A stretch of 64,000 bases of DNA from Polaromonas vacuolata (GTDB taxonomy: Bacteria > Pseudomonadota > Gammaproteobacteria > Burkholderiales > Burkholderiaceae_C), in assembly GCF_012584515.1 (NCBI RefSeq), contig NZ_CP051461.1, forward strand, positions 2,599,501 to 2,663,500, read 5' to 3'. Shown piece after piece: positions 29,920 through 38,665 of this stretch; the first letter of the stretch is position 1, and every line of letters starts with the position of its first letter. Under the pieces are notes generated by a model. It saw only the letters and a program-made list of their open reading frames with translations. It was not told the DNA's origin and did not search any database. Both the position numbers and the translations under genes were made by a program.

Positions 29920-30543
29920 TCAAGAGGCCTTTGCCGACGTCAAAGTTTTGAGTTCTTCACCGCCTTTAAAGGGTGTGGTGCGGCTGTCTGCTTTGCGCTC
30001 AGTCTCGAACATTTCGGGTGTCAGTGCTGGCGCTTTGTTCGACCATTCACTACGAATATAAGTCGTGACTGCGGCCAGTTCGGCGTCGCCAAGCTGCTTA
30101 AATGCCGGCATCGCGCCGTTATAAGTATTGCCCATCACCACCAACTCGCCCGACACGCCATGCAGCAAAATATTCGCCAGTGTGCGGGTATCACCGACTA
30201 CCCACTCAGAGCCATCGAGCGGCGGAAATACACCGGCCAAACCTTTGCCATTCGCTTGGTGACAGGCTGCGCAGTTGACGCTAAAAACTTGCTTGCCATT
30301 CACCACAGCACCGGGCGCTGCGGCCAGTGCCGGTCTGAGATCGGCTAATGTGCGGCGGTCGCCCATCTCGGCATCACCAAAGGGTTCAGATAAGAGTATG
30401 TAGGCCACGCCGGAGAGTGCAACAGTCAAGGTGATCAAGCCGACCAAGGCCGGAATAGGCCGCTGACGCTCGGAGGGGTCATTCGTTTCACGCTGCTGCG
30501 AAGACTGCTTATCCAGTTTTTTTGAGTCAGGAATTTTCTGCAT
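29920..30543 (-). CDS. Membrane-anchored mono-haem cytochrome c
   Basis: A 207-aa protein with an N-terminal cytoplasmic tail, one membrane segment (about residues 31-50, LVGLITLTVALSGVAYILL) and one class I cytochrome c domain. The haem motif is CAACH, followed by GKGLAGVFPPLDGSEWV, and the Met ligand is probably in YNGAMPAF. It occupies the place of CcoP in a cbb3 operon but has one haem c instead of the two of true CcoP. A good ribosome binding site (GGGAG) precedes ATG 30543. It should pass electrons to CcoO/CcoN. Confidence 0.85.
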   Translation of the reverse strand: MQKIPDSKKLDKQSSQQRETNDPSERQRPIPALVGLITLTVALSGVAYILLSEPFGDAEMGDRRTLADLRPALAAAPGAVVNGKQVFSVNCAACHQANGKGLAGVFPPLDGSEWVVGDTRTLANILLHGVSGELVVMGNTYNGAMPAFKQLGDAELAAVTTYIRSEWSNKAPALTPEMFETERKADSRTTPFKGGEELKTLTSAKAS

Positions 30544-30558
30544 TTTTCAGTCTCCCAA

Positions 30559-31179
30559 TCAAGGCGTGGAGGTGGACGTTGGCGTTGGCAAAGCCGGTAG
30601 TACCGGATAAGTGTGGTCGAGCGAGAGCAGATAACGCACCAGATCTAACGCATCCGGCGTAGGCACCACCACCATACCCACGTTAGGCCCGTAGGCTGGC
30701 GGCAAGGTCAGAGGCTTTTCGCCTTCGGCCTCAGCTTCTTTGGCACTTTTCACATTAAACAAATACGGGTAAGACGGCATGATGGAGCCTGGCGTGTAAG
30801 CCCGCGGCTGATACAAATGACCCAAATGCCAATCTTTGCTGGGTTGGCGCGCGGCGATATTAAACAAATCCGGGCCAGTACGCATGCTGCCGAGCAAGTG
30901 CGGCTTGTCATAGGTGTAGTCGCCCGGCACCGAGGCCCGGCCCCAGCCACGTAGACCGTCAGGGCCGAACTTACTGTCGCGCGGCTGCTGGCTATGGCAG
31001 TAAACACAGCCGTTGGAAATGTAGACAGCACGGCCACGCAGCTCAGCGCTGGTGTAGGGCGAAAGACCAGGCGGCGGCTTGATGTCACGCACCTCCATAT
31101 ACGGCAGCACGACCAAAGTAGCGGTTGCCACCGCCAGCGCCACCATGGCGCCAGAGACCAGCTTGAGTTCGTTATCCAT
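30559..31179 (-). CDS. ccoO: cbb3-type cytochrome c oxidase subunit II
   Basis: A mono-haem subunit of the C-family haem-copper oxidase, 206 aa from ATG 31179. One N-terminal membrane anchor is followed by VYISNGCVYCHSQQPRD (haem-binding CVYCH) and GSMRTGPDLFNI, and the Met ligand region is GSIMPSYPYLF; all are typical of CcoO/FixO. The start lies inside the end of ccoN (8-bp overlap), so translation is coupled. It is somewhat short compared with usual CcoO proteins. The frame extends 20 codons upstream, but MDNELKLVSG is the better start. Confidence 0.9.
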   Translation of the reverse strand: MDNELKLVSGAMVALAVATATLVVLPYMEVRDIKPPPGLSPYTSAELRGRAVYISNGCVYCHSQQPRDSKFGPDGLRGWGRASVPGDYTYDKPHLLGSMRTGPDLFNIAARQPSKDWHLGHLYQPRAYTPGSIMPSYPYLFNVKSAKEAEAEGEKPLTLPPAYGPNVGMVVVPTPDALDLVRYLLSLDHTYPVLPALPTPTSTSTP

Positions 31180-32821
31180 TGGCCAGCTCTCGTTTATTGA
31201 TCTGCATGAAAAGAGCAGCACCGGTGCGAGTTGGGCCAAAGCGTAGCGCCATCGCTAAGAAATGACCGACGAAGACGAGGTGAGCCAACACCATCAAACT
31301 GCCGCCCACCGAACGCCACTTGAGGTAAGGCAATGTCACGGTGACCGAATCCATAAACGGTCGCGTTGCGTCCAGCATGGCCAACCCCTGCAGCCAGCCG
31401 CCGATAGACAAACCGACAAAGTAAATCGACACACCAATGGCGGAAAGCCAAAAATGCAGACTGATCAAGCGCGGATAAGGCCATTCCCAATTAAGCACAC
31501 GCGGCATCATGAAATAGATCGCACCAAACAACACCATGGTCACAAAAGCATAAGCACCCAAGTGCGCATGAGCGACGGTGAAATGGGTGAAGTGAGTTAC
31601 TTGGTTGATGCTGCGCAGTGCCTCTAAAGTGCCCTGAACCGATGACAGAAAATACATAAAACCGCCAAACATCATGAAGCGCAGCGTCGGCGAGTAACGC
31701 GCCAAATGCATACGACCTTTCATCGTAGCGCCCATGTTGATGCTAAAAGCCACGACGGGAATAATCATCATGATGCTTTGAACAATAGACAAAGTCGTCA
31801 ACCAACCCGGCACCGGCCCGCCAATCAAGTGGTGACCGCCGACCTGACCGTAGAAAAACGCCAGCGTCCAAAACCCGAGTATGGACAGGTTGTAAGAGCG
31901 TACCGGTCGACCAATAATTTTGGGCAAAAAGTAGTAAATCGCGCCCACGCTAACCGGCGTAAACCACAGCCCCAGCACGTTGTGGCCATACCACCAGTTA
32001 GTCGTAGCTTGCTGCACACCGGTATGAACGCCGGGTAATTTAGCGACTAAAAACAGCAGCGCAATCCAGAGTAGCGCCGCCACCATATACCAAACACTGA
32101 CGTATAAATGCTCGACCTTGCGGTTCACCAGCGTGAACAACACCGGCAGTATCACCAGCACAAAGCCGACAAAAATCAAGATAGCGATTTGCCATGGGAT
32201 TTCTAAATACTCCATGCCATCGGTCCAGCCGGCAGAAATTGCACCTATGCCGGCGGCAATGCCCATGTTGATCAATGTGCCGCCCAGCATGGCCCAAATA
32301 GCGCCATGCAAATGCGTTTTGAGTAAGCGCGGCAGCAGCCACAGCATCATGCCCAGCGCGGCATTGGTAATCCAGCCGTATAAAACCGCGTTTAAGTGCG
32401 CCGAGCGCAGACGACCAAAGGTCAGCCAAGCTTGGTCGGTCAGCCAGTCAGGCTGATGCAGTTTGATAGAAGATGTCAAGCCCGCAAAAGAGCCGAGCAG
32501 CAACCAAAAGCAGGCAAAAGCGATGAAGGCAAAAACCGGAAAGGCGCTGGACTGATCCGAGATGATGCGGCTTTGCAGTTCTGCCGCGTCTGCTGTGTGA
32601 AGCTTTTCATCGCCCTCTACCGCCGCGAGCTGCATGGTTTTTTTATCCGCTTCAGTCAAAGACGGATCATCAATACGGCCCACCTCGCCACGCGCGAAAA
32701 TCATGGACGCCGCTGCGGGGTTTTCCACCAGCAAGCCCCTGCGGGATGACCAGATGAAAATGAACAAACCTATCAGCGAGAGTAAAAACGCGCCGAGTAG
32801 GCTAAGGATTGCGCTATCCAT
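31172..32821 (-). CDS. ccoN: cbb3-type cytochrome c oxidase catalytic subunit I with CcoS-like N-terminal extension
   Basis: The oxygen-reducing subunit, 549 aa, with about 12-13 membrane helices in the core. Haem and copper ligands are visible: LRSAHLNAVLYGW, YGHNVLGLWFTP, GGHHLIGGPVPGW and FTVAHAHLGAYAF. The helix carrying the catalytic Tyr is probably GAIYYFLPK. Before the core there is an additional helix followed by ARGEVGRIDDPSLT (about residues 42-57), similar to the short conserved segment of the assembly protein CcoS; no separate ccoS is present. The operon encodes ccoN, ccoO, a mono-haem cytochrome, SCO1 and a membrane protein, without recognisable ccoQ or two-haem ccoP. It is therefore a variant of the usual cbb3 oxidase. 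The start codon overlaps the stop of a 35-codon leader frame. Confidence 0.9.
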   Translation of the reverse strand: MDSAILSLLGAFLLSLIGLFIFIWSSRRGLLVENPAAASMIFARGEVGRIDDPSLTEADKKTMQLAAVEGDEKLHTADAAELQSRIISDQSSAFPVFAFIAFACFWLLLGSFAGLTSSIKLHQPDWLTDQAWLTFGRLRSAHLNAVLYGWITNAALGMMLWLLPRLLKTHLHGAIWAMLGGTLINMGIAAGIGAISAGWTDGMEYLEIPWQIAILIFVGFVLVILPVLFTLVNRKVEHLYVSVWYMVAALLWIALLFLVAKLPGVHTGVQQATTNWWYGHNVLGLWFTPVSVGAIYYFLPKIIGRPVRSYNLSILGFWTLAFFYGQVGGHHLIGGPVPGWLTTLSIVQSIMMIIPVVAFSINMGATMKGRMHLARYSPTLRFMMFGGFMYFLSSVQGTLEALRSINQVTHFTHFTVAHAHLGAYAFVTMVLFGAIYFMMPRVLNWEWPYPRLISLHFWLSAIGVSIYFVGLSIGGWLQGLAMLDATRPFMDSVTVTLPYLKWRSVGGSLMVLAHLVFVGHFLAMALRFGPTRTGAALFMQINKRELANG

Positions 32822-32928
32822 TAGGCACCGCCTTTCAGTCTGTTTATGGCTAGTGAGCCGTTAAAACGGGCGATCAATAGCGGCTCAAAAAAACGGCAAT
32901 TGAAGATGAATTTATTTTTAGTTTGCAT
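32821..32928 (-). CDS. Candidate 35-aa leader ORF upstream of ccoN
   Basis: A short frame starting at ATG 32928 with an excellent ribosome binding site (CAGGAG, 5 bp before the ATG). It encodes 35 residues, basic and partly hydrophobic, ending RLKGGA. Its TAA stop overlaps the ATG of ccoN (TAATG), an arrangement typical of translational coupling. ccoN itself has only a weak Shine-Dalgarno within this frame (AAAGGCGG). I recognise no family. It may be a regulatory leader peptide or a tiny subunit. Confidence 0.5.
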   Translation of the reverse strand: MQTKNKFIFNCRFFEPLLIARFNGSLAINRLKGGA

Positions 32929-33059
32929 AGGACTCCTGAGCCTGTAAACACAGCGGCACTTTTTGTAAGCGAGAGTATCTACCACTCGACTCAAGGATTG
33001 CAACGAGCTCAAAAAACTCAAGCTCAAAATTAAAACAACAAAATTAATCCTTCTTGATT

Positions 33060-34148
33060 GGCGGATTCAAGCTTGAAGTGCAACCGTATGCTGATAGGAC
33101 TCTAACTGTTCCATAAAAACCTGATGCGGCGTTCGATACCCTAAACATTTTCTAGGACGATGATTGAGCCTGTGCATCGCTAAAGCAATGTCATCGTCGG
33201 TTATGCAATTAAAGCGCATCCCCTTTGGGAAAAACTGGCGAATCAAACCGTTCATATTCTCGTTCGCCCCACGCTCCCACGAGGCGTATGGATGGGCGAA
33301 AAAGAAATCTGCACTCAGCGCAGAAGCTATTCGTTCATGCTGGGCAAATTCCTTGCCGTTATCAGTCGTGAGAGTGTGCACGCAATGAGCGAACGGTTTG
33401 AGTAAAGTGATTAACGCGTCCCCTACGGCTTGCGCTGTTTTGAATGGCACGTGGAAAATTATTGAATAGCGAGAGACACGCTCATTAATCGTCACTAGTG
33501 CTTGCTTCTGCCCGGCACCAATCACCAGATCAGCCTCCCAGTCGCCAAAGCGCGCACGCTCAAGCACGATGTCGGGTCGCAGTTCTATTGAGACCTGGTG
33601 AGAGATGGTGCCGCGCCGTTCACGGCCACTGCTGCGTTTTTTTCGCGTCTTCTGGCAACGCAGTGTTTTATGCAAGGTGCCGCCCGCGCGTTTGTCAGCG
33701 TAGATGTACTGGTAAATGCTCTCATAGCTAACACCGGGTTGGTGGCTAGCTTCGAGGTGGCCGCTGATTTGCTCGGGGCTCCAAGCCTCAGCCAACTTTT
33801 CCTCCACTACAGCCCATGTCGAGTCAGCAACTCTAGGACTATTGGCGCAGGCAAGTCTACGTTCTTGGGCTTTGTCATTTGCCTGCTTAGGGCGATAGCC
33901 TCGTAGACCGCGGTTACGACGCAACTCACGGCTGATGCTCGATTTATCACGGTCCATCATTTTTGCAATTTCACTTTGATTGAAGTTTGCTTTGACGAGG
34001 ATTGCAATCTGGTAACGTTCGTCACGGGTGAGGTGTGTGTAAATCATTCTGGGCAACTTTGACTTGGTAGTCGGGAAGCTTGGATGCTCTCACATCTCAC
34101 CCACCCGTACGGTTAATTTCAAAGTTGCACTTCAGACTTGAATCCGCG
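33060..34148 (-). mobile_element. IS30-family insertion sequence, copy 1 (1089 bp)
   Basis: The element is bounded by imperfect inverted repeats of 25 bp (left end GGCGGATTCAAG..., right end inverted CGCGGATTCAAG..., with the inner part TGAAGTGCAAC shared). It is flanked by a 3-bp target duplication ATT (33057-33059 and 34149-34151). It contains one transposase gene on the minus strand. The second copy at 40558-41646 differs at a single base that I found (33202, silent), so transposition is recent. This copy sits about 130 bp upstream of the ccoN leader frame, in the same orientation. Confidence 0.93.
33067..34056 (-). CDS. IS30 family transposase, copy 1
   Basis: A 329-aa DDE transposase. 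The N-terminal helix-turn-helix region (YQIAILVKANFNQSEIAKMM, then DKSSISRELRRN) recognises the IS ends. The catalytic triad of the rve-type integrase core is in FGDWEADLVIG (Asp), LTTDNGKEF (Asp) and RGANENMNGLIRQFFPKG (Glu). It is full-length and apparently intact. The protein is identical to that of copy 2. Confidence 0.95.
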   Translation of the reverse strand: MPRMIYTHLTRDERYQIAILVKANFNQSEIAKMMDRDKSSISRELRRNRGLRGYRPKQANDKAQERRLACANSPRVADSTWAVVEEKLAEAWSPEQISGHLEASHQPGVSYESIYQYIYADKRAGGTLHKTLRCQKTRKKRSSGRERRGTISHQVSIELRPDIVLERARFGDWEADLVIGAGQKQALVTINERVSRYSIIFHVPFKTAQAVGDALITLLKPFAHCVHTLTTDNGKEFAQHERIASALSADFFFAHPYASWERGANENMNGLIRQFFPKGMRFNCITDDDIALAMHRLNHRPRKCLGYRTPHQVFMEQLESYQHTVALQA

Positions 34149-34328
34149 ATTCAAAAAAACCCATACCTAAAAGGGCAAATTTAATCAGATCGACGGGGCT
34201 TTTCAGCGCATCTGCCAACTACCCAAAGGGTATTCACAGCATCGGTTTGAAGGCCAAAAAACGGGTTTAATTTAGACTTCAAATAAAAACATTTTATTTC
34301 AAATAATAACATTTATTAACAAAAAAAA

Positions 34329-34372
34329 CCCCCCGCCTAGATGCAAATTAAAAATTGCACCTAAGCGGGGTT
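34329..34372 (-). terminator. Terminator of acs
   Basis: A long near-perfect stem (CCCCGCCTAGATGCAA pairing with TTGCACCTAAGCGGGG, two mismatches that can form G-U pairs in RNA) has an A-run on its left, which is a T-run on the minus strand downstream of acs. The IS inserted just beyond it. Confidence 0.82.
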
Positions 34373-34440
34373 TGACGTGATAAAAATCGTTAGTTAGCTA
34401 ACGACTAACATTCAGTCGTCCGCTATAAAGCCGCAAAGCC

Positions 34441-36447
34441 CTATAAATTCTCAGCGAGCTGGTCGAGAATTGCTGGATTCTCCAGCGTCGAGGTGTCTTG
34501 CGTGATGGCCTCGCCCTTGGCCACGCCGCGCAATAAGCGGCGCATGATTTTGCCGCTGCGCGTTTTCGGCAAATTGTCGCCAAACCGAATGTCTTTTGGC
34601 TTGGCAATTGGGCCAATTTGTTTACCCACCCAGTCACGTAATTCCTTGGCAATCGCTTTACCCTCATCGCCCACAGGTCGTGAACGTTTAAGTACCACAA
34701 AAGCGACTATGGCCTCACCGGTCAAGTCATCCGGCCGGCCGACAACAGCAGCTTCAGCCACCAGTGGGTGTGCCACCAATGCAGACTCAATTTCCATGGT
34801 GCCCATGCGGTGACCGGACACGTTGAGCACGTCATCGATACGACCGGTAATACGGAAGTAACCGTTGTCTTCATTGCGCACCGCGCCGTCACCGGCGAGG
34901 TAAATCGTGCCGCCCATTTCTTCCGGGAAGTAGCTCTTTTTAAAGCGCTCGGGGTCGTTCCAGATATTGCGAATCATCGATGGCCATGGGCGCTTAATCA
35001 CCAACAAACCGCCTGCGCCGTTGGGCAAGTCGTGGCCAGTCTCGTCCACAATTGCGGCCATGATGCCAGGCAGTGGCAAGGTGCAGCTACCAGGCACCAA
35101 CGCAGTCGCACCCGGCAGGGGTGTGATCATGTGGCCGCCGGTTTCGGTCTGCCAAAAAGTGTCGACTACCGGGCAGCGCTCGCCGCCAATGTTTTTGTAA
35201 TACCACATCCAAGCTTCTGGATTAATCGGCTCACCGACCGAGCCGAGTATGCGCAGGCTACTCAAATCCGAACGGTCTGGATGAACTGCAGCATCGGCGT
35301 CAGCGGCTTTAATCAGTGAGCGTATGGCGGTGGGTGCGGTGTAGAAGATAGAGACCTTGTGGCGCTCAATCATTTGCCAAAAACGGCCGGCGTTTGGATA
35401 GGTGGGAATACCTTCAAAAATAACTTGCGTCGCACCTGCTGCCAATGGGCCGTAAGCGACGTAGGTGTGGCCGGTAATCCAGCCTATGTCAGCCGTGCAC
35501 CAGAACACGTCTGAAGGTTGCAAATCAAACGTCCAGTCCATGGTCAGCTTGGCCCACAGCAAATAGCCGGCCGTGCTGTGCTGAACGCCTTTTGGCGTGC
35601 CGGTTGATCCCGAGGTGTAGAGCACAAACAGCGGATGCTCTGCGCCCACAAACACGGGCTCGCAAACCGGCGCGGCCTTGGCGGTGACTTCATGCATAAA
35701 GCTGTCACGGCCAGCGACCATGTTGCAGGCGGTTGGTGTGCGTTGGTAGACGATGACGTTTTTGACCGACTCACAGCCGCCCAGCGCAATACCTTCGTCG
35801 ACGATGGCTTTGAGCGGTAATTCTTTGCCGCCACGCAGTTGGTAATTGGCGGTGATGACGGCCACGGCGCTGGCGTCTTTAATGCGCTCTTGCAAGCTCT
35901 TGGCAGAAAAGCCGCCGAACACCACGGAATGTGTCGCGCCGATTCGGGCGCAAGCCTGCATGGCAACCACGCCTTCTACCGTCATAGGCATATAGATGAC
36001 GACACGGTCACCCTTTTGAACACCCATGTCTTTTAAAGCACTGGCGAACTGGCTAACCTTAGCGTGCAAGGCTTTATAGGTGATGTGACTTACCTTGCCG
36101 TCATCGCTCTCAAAAATGATGGCGTTTTTATTCTCGACGGGTGTGCCGAGGTGACGGTCTAGGCAGTTAAAAGATGCGTTCAGTTCGCCATCGGCAAACC
36201 AAGTATAGAAAGGCGGGTTGGTCTCATCGAGGACTTGCTCGAAAGGTTTTTTCCAACTCAGATTGGCGCGCGCCAGATCGGCCCAGAAACCTTCAAAATC
36301 ACGCTCTGCATGAGCGCACATGGCGTTATAGGCTGGCATGCCAGAAATGCGTGCGGCGCTGACGGTCGCGGCGCTGGGTGGGAACACGCGGTTTTCGACC
36401 AGCAAAGATTCTATGTTGGTCGAGTTGGCGCTGCTTGGATGGCTCAT
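34441..36447 (-). CDS. acs: Acetate-CoA ligase (acetyl-CoA synthetase)
   Basis: A 668-aa AMP-forming synthetase that activates acetate to acetyl-CoA via acetyl-AMP. It has the N-terminal ACAS domain ([20 protein letters not shown]), the P-loop [34 protein letters not shown] for acyl and AMP binding, the hinge [16 protein letters not shown], and the C-terminal TRSGKIMRR with the acetylatable, catalytic lysine. Length is typical. The start has a strong ribosome binding site (CAGGAGACAAC). It is monocistronic, with its own terminator, and supports growth on acetate with the TCA enzymes encoded nearby. Confidence 0.95.
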   Translation of the reverse strand: MSHPSSANSTNIESLLVENRVFPPSAATVSAARISGMPAYNAMCAHAERDFEGFWADLARANLSWKKPFEQVLDETNPPFYTWFADGELNASFNCLDRHLGTPVENKNAIIFESDDGKVSHITYKALHAKVSQFASALKDMGVQKGDRVVIYMPMTVEGVVAMQACARIGATHSVVFGGFSAKSLQERIKDASAVAVITANYQLRGGKELPLKAIVDEGIALGGCESVKNVIVYQRTPTACNMVAGRDSFMHEVTAKAAPVCEPVFVGAEHPLFVLYTSGSTGTPKGVQHSTAGYLLWAKLTMDWTFDLQPSDVFWCTADIGWITGHTYVAYGPLAAGATQVIFEGIPTYPNAGRFWQMIERHKVSIFYTAPTAIRSLIKAADADAAVHPDRSDLSSLRILGSVGEPINPEAWMWYYKNIGGERCPVVDTFWQTETGGHMITPLPGATALVPGSCTLPLPGIMAAIVDETGHDLPNGAGGLLVIKRPWPSMIRNIWNDPERFKKSYFPEEMGGTIYLAGDGAVRNEDNGYFRITGRIDDVLNVSGHRMGTMEIESALVAHPLVAEAAVVGRPDDLTGEAIVAFVVLKRSRPVGDEGKAIAKELRDWVGKQIGPIAKPKDIRFGDNLPKTRSGKIMRRLLRGVAKGEAITQDTSTLENPAILDQLAENL

Positions 36448-36645
36448 GGGTGTTGTCTCCTGATTGTTATTAAAACCGCTGTTGAACAGAAGTTACACAG
36501 ATGCTCGGCATTAACTCTTAATGTCTGCGCTAGCACTTACAAACCACTGACTGCCGCTAGACTTACAAAACCTCGAAATCGGCTTGTTAGTTTACGGCTC
36601 ACTTACACTTAGTCAGTCTAACCTTCGTCACTCACACCCAATTTC

Positions 36646-37248
36646 ATGTCAGAAAAAATACCCCTCAAAGATCCTTCCATGCGACTTTTACCGCGCATCA
36701 TATTTGCCAGCCGCTGGCTGCAAGTGCCTTTATACCTAGGCTTAATCGCCGCACAGGCAGTTTATGTCGTGCACTTTTTGGTGGAGTTGGCACATTTGAT
36801 TGAGGCGGCCTTTGGCAACCAGACGGCGCTGCAAGCTTTAGTCACCAGCATTGGCTACAAAACCAACGTGCCAGTAACGACGCTTAATGAGACTGTCATC
36901 ATGCTGGTGGTTCTAGCATTAATTGACGTGGTGATGATTTCAAACCTATTGATCATGGTGATCGTCGGCGGTTATGAGACCTTTGTCAGTCGCATGGACC
37001 TTGAAGGCCACCGCGACCAGCCCGAGTGGTTAAGCCATGTCAACGCCTCAGTGCTTAAAGTCAAGCTGGCCACGGCCATTATTGGCATTAGCTCAATTCA
37101 CCTACTTAAGACATTCATCAACGCAGACAACTACACCGACCGAGTGTTGATTGCGCAGACGGTTATTCACATCGCCTTTTTGCTCTCGGCGATGGCGATT
37201 GCATACACCGACAAAATCATGTCTAGCGTTCAGCACAACAAGCACTAA
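36646..37248 (+). CDS. UPF0114 (YqhA/TIGR00645) family membrane protein
   Basis: A 200-aa protein with four hydrophobic segments. The conserved features of the YqhA family are the N-terminal PRIIFASRWLQVPLYLGLI, the middle LNETVIMLVVLALIDVVMIS and NLLIMVIVGGYETFVSR, and the C-terminal helix region. It is an inner-membrane protein of unknown function. It is convergent with nhaA and divergent from acs. Confidence 0.88.
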   Translation: MSEKIPLKDPSMRLLPRIIFASRWLQVPLYLGLIAAQAVYVVHFLVELAHLIEAAFGNQTALQALVTSIGYKTNVPVTTLNETVIMLVVLALIDVVMISNLLIMVIVGGYETFVSRMDLEGHRDQPEWLSHVNASVLKVKLATAIIGISSIHLLKTFINADNYTDRVLIAQTVIHIAFLLSAMAIAYTDKIMSSVQHNKH

Positions 37249-37291
37249 ACGCTACCGACTTAAGTGCTTATCCTGCTAAATACTTAAATAT

Positions 37292-38494
37292 TTAAGCACT
37301 GGTCTTGTTGCTACGCAGCAAGATCAGCGTGCCAGAAACACCCGACAGGATGGAGCCACACAGCACGCCAAGTTTGACCTGGGTTTCATAGTCTGGGCCT
37401 AGGCCATTAAAAGCCAGACCGCCAATGAAAAGACTCATGGTAAAACCCACACCGCACAGCAAACACACGCCGAAAAACTGCGCTTGACTAGCGCCAGTCG
37501 GCAAGCTAGCACCACCAAACCGCATCAGCAGCCAAGACGCACCAAACACACCTATCGCCTTACCCAACAGCAGACCGGCAGCGATACCTAAAGGTATGCT
37601 TTGCAGCAGCGTAGCCGGTGTCACACCGGCGAGCGACACGCCGGCATTGGCAAATGCAAACATAGGCAAGATAGTGAACGCGACCCAAGGGTGGAGAACT
37701 TTTTCAGCAGTTTTAAGCGGCGAGCCACCGCGACCATCCGAGATAGGAATCATCAACGCAGTGGCGACACCGGCTAGCGTTGCGTGAATGCCAGACTTGT
37801 AGACAAACAGCCAAATCACCAAACCAACCATGACGTAAGGGCCAATCGCCATAACGCGTGCGCGGTTCAAGCCGAACAGTAAAAGCAAGCCGCCAGCAGC
37901 GCCTAAGAGTGCGGTGACTGAGAGCTGTTCGGTATAGAAAAACGCAATGATGAGGATGGCACCCAAGTCATCAATGACAGCCACAGCAGTCAGAAAAATC
38001 TTTAACGACACTGGCACCCGGCTACCCAACAGCATCACGATACCAAGCGCAAAAGCGATGTCGGTGGCAGCCGGTATGGCCCAGCCGCGCATCGCGTCGC
38101 CTTGGCCAAAATTGATAGCTGCATAAATTAAGGCCGGCACCAACATTCCGCCCAATGCGGCGCCAGCGGGCAACAGCGCTTGACTGCGCGTGGCGAGTTG
38201 GCCGTCCAGCACTTCGCGCTTGATCTCAAGGCCGATGATGAAAAAGAAAACCGCCATCCACAAATCATTGACCCAGTGCAGCAAAGTTTTAGACAGCACC
38301 AGCCAATCGCCGCCTATACGCAACTCACCGGAGAAATTAAGAAACTTGACGTACCACTCAGACAAAGGTGAATTACTCACCAGCATGGCCAGCACGGCGG
38401 CGACGGCTAGCACTATGCCGCCACCCGTCGAGGAGTGGATGAAGTGCAAAATCCGGCGGTTAAGTTGTTCAAGCATGCGCGAAAAAATCCCCAT
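37292..38494 (-). CDS. nhaA: Na+/H+ antiporter NhaA
   Basis: A 400-aa inner-membrane antiporter exchanging protons for sodium and used in pH and salt homeostasis. About 12 hydrophobic segments are visible, along with the two ion-binding aspartates in AVAVIDDLGAILIIAFF. LHWVNDLWMAVFFFIIGLEIKRE near the N-terminus and GFTMSLFIGGLAF near the C-terminus are characteristic of NhaA. Length is typical, with an ATG at 38494. Confidence 0.94.
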   Translation of the reverse strand: MGIFSRMLEQLNRRILHFIHSSTGGGIVLAVAAVLAMLVSNSPLSEWYVKFLNFSGELRIGGDWLVLSKTLLHWVNDLWMAVFFFIIGLEIKREVLDGQLATRSQALLPAGAALGGMLVPALIYAAINFGQGDAMRGWAIPAATDIAFALGIVMLLGSRVPVSLKIFLTAVAVIDDLGAILIIAFFYTEQLSVTALLGAAGGLLLLFGLNRARVMAIGPYVMVGLVIWLFVYKSGIHATLAGVATALMIPISDGRGGSPLKTAEKVLHPWVAFTILPMFAFANAGVSLAGVTPATLLQSIPLGIAAGLLLGKAIGVFGASWLLMRFGGASLPTGASQAQFFGVCLLCGVGFTMSLFIGGLAFNGLGPDYETQVKLGVLCGSILSGVSGTLILLRSNKTSA

Positions 38495-38665
38495 AAAACA
38501 AACTGTAAAGACATCAGCATAACCTGCTGAAGCATTCAGAAAATCACACTTTCTTACAGTTACTGGTTAATTAAATAGCAATTTTTTGATCTGAAAAAAT
38601 AGCCTACGCAAAGCCATCACGAAAATTTAACGTAGCGAAGCGCAAGCCAGTCATTAAACATTTGA

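Noticed and set aside
33051..33076. FNR-like box (TTGAT...) upstream of the oxidase operon
   Set aside because: The apparent half-sites are made partly by the IS end, and the uninterrupted sequence does not give the TTGAT-N4-ATCAA pattern.
34768..35319. 183-codon frame antisense to acs
   Set aside because: It is a His-rich shadow frame of the strongly conserved acs gene, without independent support.
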